A DNA stretch of 39,601 bases, from positions 1,813,931 through 1,853,531 of the forward strand of contig NZ_MU158689.1 of NCBI RefSeq assembly GCF_015209965.1. Reading direction: 5' to 3'. The stretch's first letter is position 1; each line of letters opens with the position of its first letter. The translations under genes were made by a program, and so were the position numbers. The notes under the pieces were generated by a model. It saw nothing but the letters and a program-made list of their open reading frames with translations. It was not told the DNA's origin and ran no database searches. This stretch comes from Sphingobacterium pedocola (GTDB lineage Bacteria; Bacteroidota; Bacteroidia; Sphingobacteriales; Sphingobacteriaceae). Below, piece by piece: positions 15,101-23,080 of the stretch.

Positions 15101-15740
15101 AACATGCTCCCGCTTGAAAAAGCAACTTAATGAATATGGATCTATTAATCCAATGGCCAAGGAAGCTTATGATGAAATAATCGAGCGCTATAATTTCATT
15201 AATAAGGAGAAAAATGATCTTTTGGAAGCTAAATCAACACTGATGGCAACCATACAGGAGATAGATGGCAACGCTAACGATAAGTTTATGCATGCATTTA
15301 CAGCTGTTCGCGAAAACTTTATCCATGTATTCCGTTCGTTATTTAACGAAGAAGATAGCTGCGATTTAATTTTAAGCGATCCTAAAAATCCCTTGGAATC
15401 AGATATCGATATTATCGCCAGACCAAAGGGAAAGCGCCCGTTATCTATCAACCAGTTATCAGGAGGAGAAAAGACACTTACCTCTACCGCATTATTGTTT
15501 TCGTTATACTTATTGAAGCCTGCACCGTTCTGTATATTCGATGAAGTAGATGCGCCTTTAGACGACACGAATATTGATAAATTCAACAATATCATTCGCG
15601 AATTTGCGAATCAATCGCAATTTATTGTCGTATCGCACAACAAACGCACCATCGCTAGTACGGATATCATTTACGGCGTGACCATGGTAGAGCAAGGTAT
15701 TTCGCGCGTAGTGCCGGTCGATTTACGCGATGTTGCTTAA
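12198..15740 (+). CDS. smc: Chromosome segregation ATPase SMC
   Basis: An 1180-residue SMC protein of normal length. The N-terminal head has Walker A GPNGCGKSN (31-39). Two long coiled coils flank a hinge at about 500-650. The C-terminal head has the signature LSGGEKT (from 1087) and Walker B FCIFDEVDAPLDD (Asp1115). SMC dimers with ScpA/B extrude DNA loops and condense the chromosome. No scpA/scpB is adjacent. The ATG at 12198 begins directly with the conserved MELTKLEIKGFKSF. Confidence 0.98.
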   Translation: MELTKLEIKGFKSFGDKITINFNEGVTAIVGPNGCGKSNVVDAIRWVLGEQSTKMLRSEKMENIIFNGTKNRKPANLAEVSLTFNNNKNILPTEFTTVTITRKLYRNGDSEYRLNDVKCRLKDITDLFLDTGIGADTYSIIELKMIDEIIANKDNSRRNLFEEASGISKYKVRKKQTLNKLKDTETDLSRVDDLLYEITKNLKSLENQAKKADKYFKLKDEYKEASIGLAYYRLDSFSSDLQSLSEKEKNLQQSLQDTLEKIDAKEITLRKDREDILAKEKALAAQQKATNEYTNKIRSYESEKKVKNERLHHLQEKDARISTELNLDKQQLSHVKYTLKRLHEELYEEQAKLDVYQGDITKNKTEVEELWGQQHSSKAQLDKFVQDNVEIQNRIYSLEKDIAVLNIQKEALAQESLRNITDTSSKEAELNQFNQAVEELQLKVEAQQEQFETVVHAENELGLKIQQAEHQLDLAKLELNKESRLVDAKQNEYNLTKSLVDNLEGFPESIKFLRKNAGWHKPYPLFSDILFCKEEYRVAIENYLESVMNHYVVDSQTDAIQAINLLSDSSRGRANFFVLASVMPDQEIPPVLYQENLIPAMQVIKVDEKYRSLCLALLKNVYLLESDAAKSIELELPDSNVIILHHEGKFSKNKLGVSGGSVGLFEGKRIGRAKNLENLAKEIKTLNLRITALQKIETEQTELLVSWRLESQKDLIDELRLQLNRLQNEWTSVKTKQEQYQAFISNSQTRKQDIEHKIRAITEELAKSEPELKTLQAESDERRKKLNDLQATFQELNELLTEKSNTYNQENIRLHQQQNKVSGIQKDLEYRESQQEALETRVVKNTAELEQVKIGMQDALKFTDTNDDDLRDLYEQKDLLEKALHEMEEEFYSSRKVINDLEEEVAQLRKSKDQYDLLITEFKDKKTNLQIDLNSLKERLSVEFSIDIKTLMEGEIPEITASQEELNETCSRLKKQLNEYGSINPMAKEAYDEIIERYNFINKEKNDLLEAKSTLMATIQEIDGNANDKFMHAFTAVRENFIHVFRSLFNEEDSCDLILSDPKNPLESDIDIIARPKGKRPLSINQLSGGEKTLTSTALLFSLYLLKPAPFCIFDEVDAPLDDTNIDKFNNIIREFANQSQFIVVSHNKRTIASTDIIYGVTMVEQGISRVVPVDLRDVA

Positions 15741-15745
15741 TAATA

Positions 15746-15782
15746 AGATACAAAAGGCTCTCTCTTGATACCTTTTGTGTCT
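15746..15782. terminator. Hairpin between convergent smc and radC
   Basis: AGATACAAAAGG pairs with CCTTTTGTGTCT around a ~13-base loop, with one wobble. It sits between the two convergent stop codons and can serve both directions; the T-runs are short. Confidence 0.6.
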
Positions 15783-16468
15783 TATAAAAGTCCTTCATCC
15801 CGAAAACTATAATACCCGCTATCTGTAAAGATGACATGGTCGTTTACCCTTATATCCATAATTTTGGATGCCTCGTTAATTTTTGTCGTGAGTTGCTTAT
15901 CTGCTTGGCTTGGCGCTAGCGTTCCCGAAGGGTGATTATGGATGAGGATAAGGGAGTGTGCTTTGTATTGTAGTGCGTAGCGTAAGACTATCCGTACATC
16001 AACCGGTGTAAAATCATTTCCTCCCCGACCAATCAGTTGCCTTTCCAAGACCTTACAGGCTGTATTAAGATATAGTACCCAAAATTCTTCGTGAGGCAGA
16101 TCCTGTACTTGATATTTGAAATAATCATAAACCCGTCTACTACTATTCAATGTGGGTTTTTCCTCTTGTGCCTCCTCTCGTTTCCTTCTACCCAATTCTA
16201 GTGCAGCGACAATAGATATTGCCTTTGCCTCACCAATCCCCTTATAGTGACAAAAATCGGCAACCTCCATGTGTGAAAGATGATTAAGGTTATTTTTCGA
16301 ATCGTTGAGAATACGTCTGCACAGCTCTACAGCGGTCTCTTGCCGCGAACCTGAGCCAATAAGAATGGCCAATAGTTCGGCATTAGTCAGTGCCCTCCTC
16401 CCCTGCTCTATTAATTTTTCACGCGGACGATCCGATTGATCCCATTCCCGGATAACAAGCTTATTCAT
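15782..16468 (-). CDS. radC: RadC/JAB-domain protein
   Basis: A 228-residue protein from the chosen start (MNKLVIREWDQSDRPREKL). The N-terminal part has a helix-hairpin-helix region (HYKGIGEAKAISIVAALELG). The C-terminal JAB metalloprotease-like domain carries HNHPSGTLAPSQAD, the metal-site motif, and VNDHVIFTDSGYYSFRD. RadC was named for DNA repair, but its biochemical role is unsettled. An in-frame ATG 22 codons earlier would add a non-conserved, hydrophobic extension, so the later start is preferred. Confidence 0.95.
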   Translation of the reverse strand: MNKLVIREWDQSDRPREKLIEQGRRALTNAELLAILIGSGSRQETAVELCRRILNDSKNNLNHLSHMEVADFCHYKGIGEAKAISIVAALELGRRKREEAQEEKPTLNSSRRVYDYFKYQVQDLPHEEFWVLYLNTACKVLERQLIGRGGNDFTPVDVRIVLRYALQYKAHSLILIHNHPSGTLAPSQADKQLTTKINEASKIMDIRVNDHVIFTDSGYYSFRDEGLL

Positions 16469-16586
16469 AAAATACAGTTTTAAAAGTAATGAACTGGTTT
16501 CCTTAAAATTACGAATATATTCCGGCATTAACAAACTTTAACGGCTAAAGAACGTATATCAAATCCTTATTTTTAAAGGAAAAGCT

Positions 16587-16594
16587 TATCTTTG
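16587..16594 (+). promoter_or_regulatory. -7 promoter element for the cyclophilin gene
   Basis: TATCTTTG matches TAnnTTTG exactly and lies 27 bases before the ATG at 16622, in the divergent gap with radC. Confidence 0.5.
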
Positions 16595-16621
16595 TAGCTC
16601 AAATCAAAAATTTATTTAGAA

Positions 16622-17080
16622 ATGAGTAAAGCAATTATCAAGACCGAAAAAGGCGATATGACCGTGCAGTTTTACACAGAAGACGCTCCAAATACAGTAG
16701 CAAATTTTATAAAACTAGCAAAGTCGGGTTTTTATGATGGGTTGACTTTTCATCGTGTCATTCCTGATTTCGTTATCCAAGGCGGCTGTCCGAATTCTCG
16801 TGAAGGTGCTGCGGGCATGCCCGGAACAGGTGATCCAGGTTACAAAATCGATTGTGAATTGACTGGAGAAAATCAATACCACGACAGAGGGGTGTTATCG
16901 ATGGCGCACGCAGGTCGTAATACAGGTGGTTCGCAATTTTTTGTATGCCACAGCCGTAACAATACTGCTCACTTAGACAGAAACCACACATGCTTTGGTA
17001 AAGTAGTCGAAAACGTCGATGTAGTAGACGATATACGTCAAGGTGATCGTATTTTATCCATAGAAGTGATTGAGGGCTAA
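16622..17080 (+). CDS. Cyclophilin-type peptidyl-prolyl cis-trans isomerase
   Basis: A 152-residue protein without signal peptide, so a cytosolic form. Cyclophilin landmarks are FHRVIPDFVIQGG (catalytic Arg), GVLSMAHAGRNTGGSQFFV (substrate-binding Met/Gln/Phe) and HLDRNHTCFGKVV. It speeds proline isomerisation during protein folding. The DUF5606 gene follows 5 bases after its stop, so the two are probably co-transcribed. Confidence 0.95.
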   Translation: MSKAIIKTEKGDMTVQFYTEDAPNTVANFIKLAKSGFYDGLTFHRVIPDFVIQGGCPNSREGAAGMPGTGDPGYKIDCELTGENQYHDRGVLSMAHAGRNTGGSQFFVCHSRNNTAHLDRNHTCFGKVVENVDVVDDIRQGDRILSIEVIEG

Positions 17081-17085
17081 CAAAG

Positions 17086-17490
17086 ATGAATTTAAGAGCA
17101 TTAGTATCTGTAACAGGAAAACCAGGTTTATATAAATTAATGGGCCAAAATAAAGGGGGCTTTATCTTAGAATCTCTTGATAACACTAAGATCAAATCTG
17201 TTGTGAACCTGAACACAACAAAAATGGCCACATTAGAGGATATCACCATCTACGGAGAGGAAGAGGAAATTCGCCTTTTAGCTATATTTGAAAAAATCAA
17301 AGCAAATGACGGAACAACCCCTGACGCAAAAGCTGACGGGAATGCTTTGCGTGAGTTTTTCCGTGAAGTAGCGCCGGGACATGATGAAACTAGAGTATAT
17401 ACCTCAGATATCAAAAAAATCATCAATTGGTACAACATCATCAAAGAATTTCCATTATTTGAAGAAGAAGCACCTGCACCTTTGCAATAA
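17086..17490 (+). CDS. DUF5606 domain protein
   Basis: A 134-residue protein starting MNLRALVSVTGKPGLYKL, with the family's GFILESLD, LEDITIYGEEEEIRL and ALREFFREVAPG blocks and the KKIINWYNII helix. Found almost only in Bacteroidota and of unknown role. The N-terminal barrel-like part and C-terminal helices suggest a small binding protein. It lies 5 bases downstream of the cyclophilin gene in a probable operon closed by a strong hairpin terminator. Confidence 0.88.
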   Translation: MNLRALVSVTGKPGLYKLMGQNKGGFILESLDNTKIKSVVNLNTTKMATLEDITIYGEEEEIRLLAIFEKIKANDGTTPDAKADGNALREFFREVAPGHDETRVYTSDIKKIINWYNIIKEFPLFEEEAPAPLQ

Positions 17491-17505
17491 ATTTGATGCA
17501 ATATG

Positions 17506-17546
17506 AATAAATAAGGGTTTAGACGATGTCTAAACCCTTATTTATT
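17506..17546. terminator. Bidirectional terminator between convergent genes
   Basis: Perfect 19-bp stem AATAAATAAGGGTTTAGAC / GTCTAAACCCTTATTTATT with a 3-base GAT loop. The A/T-rich outer ends supply U-runs for both directions. Confidence 0.92.
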
Positions 17547-17551
17547 TCACG

Positions 17552-18313
17552 CTAATTTATGAATTCATTCTTAAATACAGGAGGAGTCCAGCTTGCTTTC
17601 TTTTTACTAAAATCCCGCTTACGTTCCTCTTCTTTGGAATACGAAAACATCCACTCATAGATTTTCTCTTGATGGAATAAACGTTCTACACTTCCATGCG
17701 TTCCACCGGGAATAATCGTTAAGGTCGCATCGGATTTTTGATCGACCTTTTTTATCGCATTATACATTTTCTTAGACTCAGATACGGGTACAGCCCGATC
17801 GGCACTTCCATGCTGAATCCATAACGGTACCCGAGTTAAATTTTCGGCATAGCGCAACGTACCTCCGCCACATATGGCTACCGCAGCGGCAATACGATCA
17901 GGGTATTTACCCGCAACATCCATTGTCCCATATCCGCCCATACTCATACCACATACATATACACGGGATGAGTCGGCATTATATTTTTCCAATACGTAAT
18001 CAATTATTTCTATTACATGATCAGGATCCCATCCCCTATTTGTCTGCGGAGCTACGATGATTCCCGGAATTTCTTTTCCTCTATCCATCGCATATAACAC
18101 CCCATATCGTTTTACGCGATTCAGATCTGTTCCCGATAAGCTTCGTCCGTGCAAAAACACCAAAATAGGTTGCTTATCTCCGTTTTTTTGATAATCTTCT
18201 GGCAGTCGTAGCCAAAAATTATAGGTAGTGCCTTCTTTAATAGCTTGCAATTGGGCATTTGCTTTCATAAAACAGACAACCAACAACAAGAACATGAATT
18301 GGAATTTTACCAT
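17552..18313 (-). CDS. Secreted alpha/beta-hydrolase (PHB-depolymerase / esterase-like)
   Basis: A 253-residue protein with a signal peptide ending about ANA20. The alpha/beta-hydrolase fold shows an oxyanion strand LVFLHGRSLSG, nucleophile elbow GMSMGG (Ser124), acid HGSADRAVP (Asp172) and His206 in GGTHGS. The triad is complete. Similar proteins are annotated as prolyl oligopeptidase-family, phospholipase/carboxylesterase or polyhydroxybutyrate depolymerase, so the substrate is open. The C-terminal tail (EEERKRDFSKKKA) is basic. It stands alone, convergent with the cyclophilin-DUF5606 pair. Confidence 0.88.
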   Translation of the reverse strand: MVKFQFMFLLLVVCFMKANAQLQAIKEGTTYNFWLRLPEDYQKNGDKQPILVFLHGRSLSGTDLNRVKRYGVLYAMDRGKEIPGIIVAPQTNRGWDPDHVIEIIDYVLEKYNADSSRVYVCGMSMGGYGTMDVAGKYPDRIAAAVAICGGGTLRYAENLTRVPLWIQHGSADRAVPVSESKKMYNAIKKVDQKSDATLTIIPGGTHGSVERLFHQEKIYEWMFSYSKEEERKRDFSKKKASWTPPVFKNEFIN

Positions 18314-18385
18314 ATAACGACGAAAATAAGAAAATTTTCAGAAACAATTTGTGGATGTTATAGATGATTTTAGTTAAGTTAGTAT

Positions 18386-18667
18386 ATGAACCCGACAATT
18401 AAAATAGAATATTGCCCCAAATGCGGATGGATGCTTAGGGCCGCTTATATGGCACAAGAATTGTTAACCACTTTTACAGACGATATATACGGAATAACGC
18501 TTATCCCAAGTGAGGTAAGTGGTCGATATCAGATTTCAATTGATGATACCTTAATTTTTGATCGTAAAAGGGAAGGTCGATTTCCAGAAATAAAGGAGCT
18601 GAAACAATTGGTAAGAGACAAGGTAAATCCGCAGAGAGATTTAGGACATTCCGATAAGAAAGCCTAA
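18386..18667 (+). CDS. Rdx / SelT-SelW-SelH family CxxC protein
   Basis: A 93-residue thioredoxin-like protein with IEYCPKCGW near the N-terminus (Cys10, Cys13), the redox motif that is CxxU in the selenoprotein members. It continues with the family's helix and DDTLIFDRKREGRFPEIKELKQLVRD, the strand-helix end typical of Rdx. Here both positions are Cys, not selenocysteine. The cellular role in bacteria is not established. It is divergent from the esterase and 78 bases upstream of sbcD. Confidence 0.88.
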   Translation: MNPTIKIEYCPKCGWMLRAAYMAQELLTTFTDDIYGITLIPSEVSGRYQISIDDTLIFDRKREGRFPEIKELKQLVRDKVNPQRDLGHSDKKA

Positions 18668-18745
18668 ATAAATTCTGTATTTTTCCGCTATAAACAAGTA
18701 ACTTTATCTAAGTTTAACTTTCCAAAGCTCAATCGAACAATAGGC

Positions 18746-19972
18746 ATGAAGATATTACACACAGCAGATTGGCATTTAGGCAAACGTCTAGATTTTTTTT
18801 CACGTATCGAAGAACAAAAAGACGTTATCCGGGAAATTTGTGAGATAGCTGACGCCGAAGAGGTGGATATGGTGATTGTAGCAGGAGATTTATTTGATGC
18901 ATTCAATCCTCCCGTAGAAGCCACAGAATTACTATATCAGTCTTTAAAAAGGCTGACCAATAATGGCAGACGCCCTGTAATCGCGATTGCAGGCAACCAT
19001 GATTCGCCCGATCGGATTGATTCACCGGATCCATTGGCCAGAGCTTGTGGTATTATTTTCATCGGCTACCCGAATGCGGTAATCAAACCCTTTCAATTAG
19101 ACGTTAGTTTTGAAATATCCAAATCGGATACCGGATTTATAGAAATAAAAATACCTCACCTACCTTTTCCAATTCGTATTCTTAGCACACCGTATGCGAA
19201 TGAATTACGTCTTAAACAATACTTAGGATTAGGAGACAAAGCCGAAAACCTTAATGAGGTACTGCATCAAAGCTGGAAAAAATTAGCCGATGAATATTGT
19301 GATTCATCGGGAGTTAATATATTGACGGCGCATTTATATATGTTGAAACGCGGGGGAGAAATCTTAGAAGAACCTGAAGGTGAAAAACCGATAAAAATAG
19401 GAAATGCAGACATCGTGTATTCCGATCAGATCCCACACCAAATCCAATATACAGCACTAGGTCATCTACACCGTCATCAAAATATTGGTGGCCATCCCGC
19501 GCCTGTAGTATACTCCAGTTCTCCCTTGCCTTATTCGTTCTCTGAAGCCGGTCAGGAAAAGAAAGTAGTTATTGTGCATGTTGAACCAGATACGGTAGCA
19601 CGGTATGAAACTAAATCATTGACGAAAGGCCGACAACTTTACCGAAAACGGTTTGAACGCGTGGACGAGGCGGTAGAATGGTTACATGCCAATCCCTATA
19701 CGTTGGTTGAATTAACATTAGTAAGTGACACCTTCATCTCTTCCGCTGATCTCAAGCGAATACATGAGTCCCACGATGGCATTATTCATATTATTCCTGT
19801 TGTCAAACAACAAGAGCTAACTATCAATCAAAAGATACCGGTCAATCTGGAACAGGATATGGACGACCTGTTTAGAGATTATTTTAAAAGTAAGTATGGA
19901 CAGGATCCAAATACAGAAATCCTGGACTTATTTAAAGAGGTCGTGACGAATACGAAAGAAATAGAAGAATAA
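18746..19972 (+). CDS. sbcD: SbcD, exonuclease subunit of SbcCD
   Basis: A 408-residue Mre11-type calcineurin-like phosphoesterase. Metal-binding motifs in order are HTADWHLGK (Asp7/His9 region), VAGDLFDAF, AGNHDSP, TAHLY and GHLHRHQ, all intact. A capping domain follows. SbcD is the Mn2+-dependent nuclease that opens hairpins and degrades blocked DNA ends with SbcC. Two bases separate its stop from the sbcC ATG, so they are translationally linked. A TAACTTTC sequence at 18715-18722 is a possible -7 element. Confidence 0.96.
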   Translation: MKILHTADWHLGKRLDFFSRIEEQKDVIREICEIADAEEVDMVIVAGDLFDAFNPPVEATELLYQSLKRLTNNGRRPVIAIAGNHDSPDRIDSPDPLARACGIIFIGYPNAVIKPFQLDVSFEISKSDTGFIEIKIPHLPFPIRILSTPYANELRLKQYLGLGDKAENLNEVLHQSWKKLADEYCDSSGVNILTAHLYMLKRGGEILEEPEGEKPIKIGNADIVYSDQIPHQIQYTALGHLHRHQNIGGHPAPVVYSSSPLPYSFSEAGQEKKVVIVHVEPDTVARYETKSLTKGRQLYRKRFERVDEAVEWLHANPYTLVELTLVSDTFISSADLKRIHESHDGIIHIIPVVKQQELTINQKIPVNLEQDMDDLFRDYFKSKYGQDPNTEILDLFKEVVTNTKEIEE

Positions 19973-19974
19973 CT

Positions 19975-22900
19975 ATGTTACCATTATACTTAAGCATCGA
20001 AGGGTTATATTCCTACCAAGAAAAACAGGAGATTGATTTCACGCGGCTTACGGAGGCCGGGCTATTTGGTATTTTTGGCGCTGTAGGTTCGGGTAAATCT
20101 TCTATTCTAGAAGCAATTAGCTTTGCGCTGTATGGCGATACCGAACGGTTAAATAAAGCCGACAAAAGAGCGTACAACATGCTCAATCTAAAGTCTAACG
20201 GCGCTACGATTGTTTTTGATTTCATCAACTTTGAACAACGAAAATTTCGCTTTGTGGCGCAGTGGAAACGTAGAAAACGCTTTGAAGACATTACGGCAAT
20301 CGAAAGACTTGCATATGAATGGAAAGAAAACCAATGGATTCCGATGGAATCTGCCGACGGCGCATTGGTGACTAACCTATCCTATCCCAACTTTCGACGG
20401 ACGATCATCATTCCACAGGGAAAGTTTAAAGAATTTTTAGAACTGGGCGGAAAAGATCGCTCAGAGATGATGAAAGAAATCTTCTATCTCAATAAATATG
20501 ACCTCGGGCCAAAGGTTTCCTTCCTTCAAGCAGAAAACAATAAAAAATTGGAAAACCTGCGTGGCGCATTAACAGGTTTTGAGGATGTGACTGCAGCGGT
20601 AATTGAATCTAAAAAAATAATATTAAACGATGCAAAGTCTTCCCTTCTAGACGTAAAGAAAGAACACAAATCCATTGAAGAACGGTACCAAAAGTTGGTT
20701 GATATCCAGCAGGACAAAAAAGATCTGGCGAATAAGGAATTGGAACTGACAGCGCTTGAACAACAATCGGATTCGATCAGAAAAATGGAAGAAGAAGTTT
20801 CTCAATTCGAGAAAACCGTTTCGAATTTCAAGGAGGCCTTAAACCACCTACATCAACTAACAACAGGAAAAGAAACGTTAGTCATCAAAATACAAAACCT
20901 CAAAGAACAAAAACTCAGCTTACAACAACAATTAACAGCTGACGAGGAAAAACTCGCTCATCTATTGCCCGATTTTAATCAAATTAATGTATTCAAAAAA
21001 CAGATTGAAGATTACAAACTCTTAATTACTAATACAGAATTAGAGCAAAAAAAGGTGGAGGTACAAAATAGGTTAGACAAGGGACAGCCGATCGTAAAAG
21101 AAACAAAAGAGCGGGAAGCCCTATTAATTAATAACCTTGAAGAGGAAGAGAACAAGCTAGAAATACTGAAAAACAGGAGAATGGATACCAGTGAACTTCT
21201 AGCCATTGAGAATTGGTACCAAGCGAAAGATACTCTTGAAAAATTAAAGAAAGAGCTACAGGGAAAGTTTGAACTGAATCAGTCTCAGATTCATGAACTG
21301 GAAAATCAATTTATAGACGCGAAATTAGACATCGTTAATTGGGAACAGCAACTTTATTCAGCTATTCAACGGTGTCAGCAAAAACTATCCGAACTGGCGA
21401 AAGAAGAATCCGATTGGCGGTTAAAACAGGAACTTAGCCAATACGTTCAGAATCTGCACGACGGCGAAAATTGCCCCTTATGCGGGTCACTCGACCATCC
21501 CGCGCCCATGCATGCAGAAGACGTAACAGAGCACTTAAATCAGGTATTAAGCTTGAAAGCAGATCTCCAATTAGATGAAGCTTCAAATAATAAAAAACTT
21601 CAGCAGTTTACAAAAACCGCAACCTTACTTTCTGACAAAATAAAACTACGCGACGAACTCAAAAATGAATTAGCAATCCAGGCAGACAAATTCGCATCTC
21701 ATGTCGATGAATTCATATGGAAGGACTTTGACAGCACCGATAGAAGTACGTTTAATACCAAAAAGCAAACACTTCAAGGACTGGAAAACGACATCAAACA
21801 AAAAGAAATACACATAAAAAACCTTCGTGATGAAATCCTATCAACACACGAAAAGGTATTGAAGTATGAGAAATCCTTAACCGAACTCAACAATGACATC
21901 AAGATTCTCGAATCCAATATCCAACAAAACACCAGTCAGTTGCGTGTTTTAAACGTATACGAACTACTCCAGATCCCGGCAGAACAATACCCGGCCATTA
22001 CCGCTGAAATTGAGCAGAAGATCCTCCACACTGAGGAAGAGTATCAATTGCTCAATAAATCGATAAATGAGCTGCACAGTAAACTGGCTTCCATATCGGG
22101 CCAATATGGCGAAAGTTATGAGCAATATACGCTCGTGAATACCCAACTCGGCGAAATACAATCGAAAATAAATTTGCTGTTGACTTCATTTGGTTACAAT
22201 GACATAACAGAAGTTCAATTCGTCATCAACAAAAATCTGCCCGTCGATCAATATAGAATGAAAATCCAGAACCATTACATTCAGATCTCGGCATTGCGGA
22301 ACCGGATTACAGAACTGAAGAATATAACAGATAATGGAGGATTTACAGATCAATTGTTTGAAGAGACAGAAACCTTATATCGATTAAAGAAAGAAGAATT
22401 AGAACTTCAACTTACCCTAACAGGAGCCTTGGAAAAAGAATTTCAGCATCTGCTAGAAGAATTCGAAAAGAAAACAAAACTGCTTACGGAATTCGAAAAA
22501 GTCAATGCGCGGAAAGAAAATCTAGAAACGTTAGCCAGGATGTTTAAAGGAAATGGCTTTGTAAACTATGTATCCGGCATCCATTTAGAACGGCTATGCG
22601 AAATAGCCAATCAACGTTTCCACCGGCTTACAAAAAACCAACTGAGTCTAAGTATTAACGACAGCAACGAGTTTGAAGTCATCGATTTTCTGAATAACGG
22701 TTACCGACGATCGGTTAAGACACTCTCCGGCGGACAGGGATTCCAGGCTTCGCTATGTCTGGCACTGGCTTTAGCGGAGAACATTCAGTCCATGAACAAA
22801 GCAGATAAAAACTTTTTCTTTATTGACGAAGGTTTCGGAACACAGGACAACGAAAGCATCAACACCGTATTCGACACGTTGCAATACCTACACCAAGAAA

Positions 22901-23016
22901 ATCGTGTCGTAGGTATCATATCGCATGTCGAAGAACTGAAAGAACGAATGCCCAGATCTATTACAGTCCTAAAAGACATCGAAAAAGGAAGCTTGGTATC
23001 TACGTCCTATTCCTAA
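19975..23016 (+). CDS. sbcC: SbcC, ATPase subunit of SbcCD
   Basis: A 1013-residue Rad50-type protein. It has Walker A FGAVGSGKSS (35-43), long coiled-coil arms broken by the zinc hook CPLC (Cys500, Cys503), signature LSGGQ (from 917) and Walker B FFFIDEGFGTQD. Zinc hooks pair two SbcC coils at the apex. With SbcD it cleaves DNA hairpins and protein-blocked ends. A 13-bp inverted repeat overlaps the last codons and stop. Confidence 0.97.
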   Translation: MLPLYLSIEGLYSYQEKQEIDFTRLTEAGLFGIFGAVGSGKSSILEAISFALYGDTERLNKADKRAYNMLNLKSNGATIVFDFINFEQRKFRFVAQWKRRKRFEDITAIERLAYEWKENQWIPMESADGALVTNLSYPNFRRTIIIPQGKFKEFLELGGKDRSEMMKEIFYLNKYDLGPKVSFLQAENNKKLENLRGALTGFEDVTAAVIESKKIILNDAKSSLLDVKKEHKSIEERYQKLVDIQQDKKDLANKELELTALEQQSDSIRKMEEEVSQFEKTVSNFKEALNHLHQLTTGKETLVIKIQNLKEQKLSLQQQLTADEEKLAHLLPDFNQINVFKKQIEDYKLLITNTELEQKKVEVQNRLDKGQPIVKETKEREALLINNLEEEENKLEILKNRRMDTSELLAIENWYQAKDTLEKLKKELQGKFELNQSQIHELENQFIDAKLDIVNWEQQLYSAIQRCQQKLSELAKEESDWRLKQELSQYVQNLHDGENCPLCGSLDHPAPMHAEDVTEHLNQVLSLKADLQLDEASNNKKLQQFTKTATLLSDKIKLRDELKNELAIQADKFASHVDEFIWKDFDSTDRSTFNTKKQTLQGLENDIKQKEIHIKNLRDEILSTHEKVLKYEKSLTELNNDIKILESNIQQNTSQLRVLNVYELLQIPAEQYPAITAEIEQKILHTEEEYQLLNKSINELHSKLASISGQYGESYEQYTLVNTQLGEIQSKINLLLTSFGYNDITEVQFVINKNLPVDQYRMKIQNHYIQISALRNRITELKNITDNGGFTDQLFEETETLYRLKKEELELQLTLTGALEKEFQHLLEEFEKKTKLLTEFEKVNARKENLETLARMFKGNGFVNYVSGIHLERLCEIANQRFHRLTKNQLSLSINDSNEFEVIDFLNNGYRRSVKTLSGGQGFQASLCLALALAENIQSMNKADKNFFFIDEGFGTQDNESINTVFDTLQYLHQENRVVGIISHVEELKERMPRSITVLKDIEKGSLVSTSYS

Positions 23017-23032
23017 AATGGAATAGGACGTA
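23001..23032. repeat. Perfect 13-bp inverted repeat over the sbcC stop codon
   Basis: TACGTCCTATTCC, loop TAAAAT, then GGAATAGGACGTA. The loop contains the sbcC stop. It has no downstream T-run on the + strand, so it may be a factor-dependent end or mRNA-protecting hairpin between convergent genes. Confidence 0.65.
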
Positions 23033-23055
23033 AAAAGCCAACCCACCTCTAACTC

Positions 23056-23080
23056 CTAACCCCTAGAATCTAACCCCTAG
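23056..23080. repeat. Direct repeat CTAACCCCTAG x2
   Basis: Two identical 11-mers 14 bases apart, preceded by the related CTAACTCC. The second overlaps the stop of the M16 peptidase gene. Confidence 0.5.

Noticed and set aside
18386..18667. Selenoprotein (CxxU) of the SelW type
   Set aside because: The redox motif is CPKC with two ordinary cysteine codons and no in-frame TGA.
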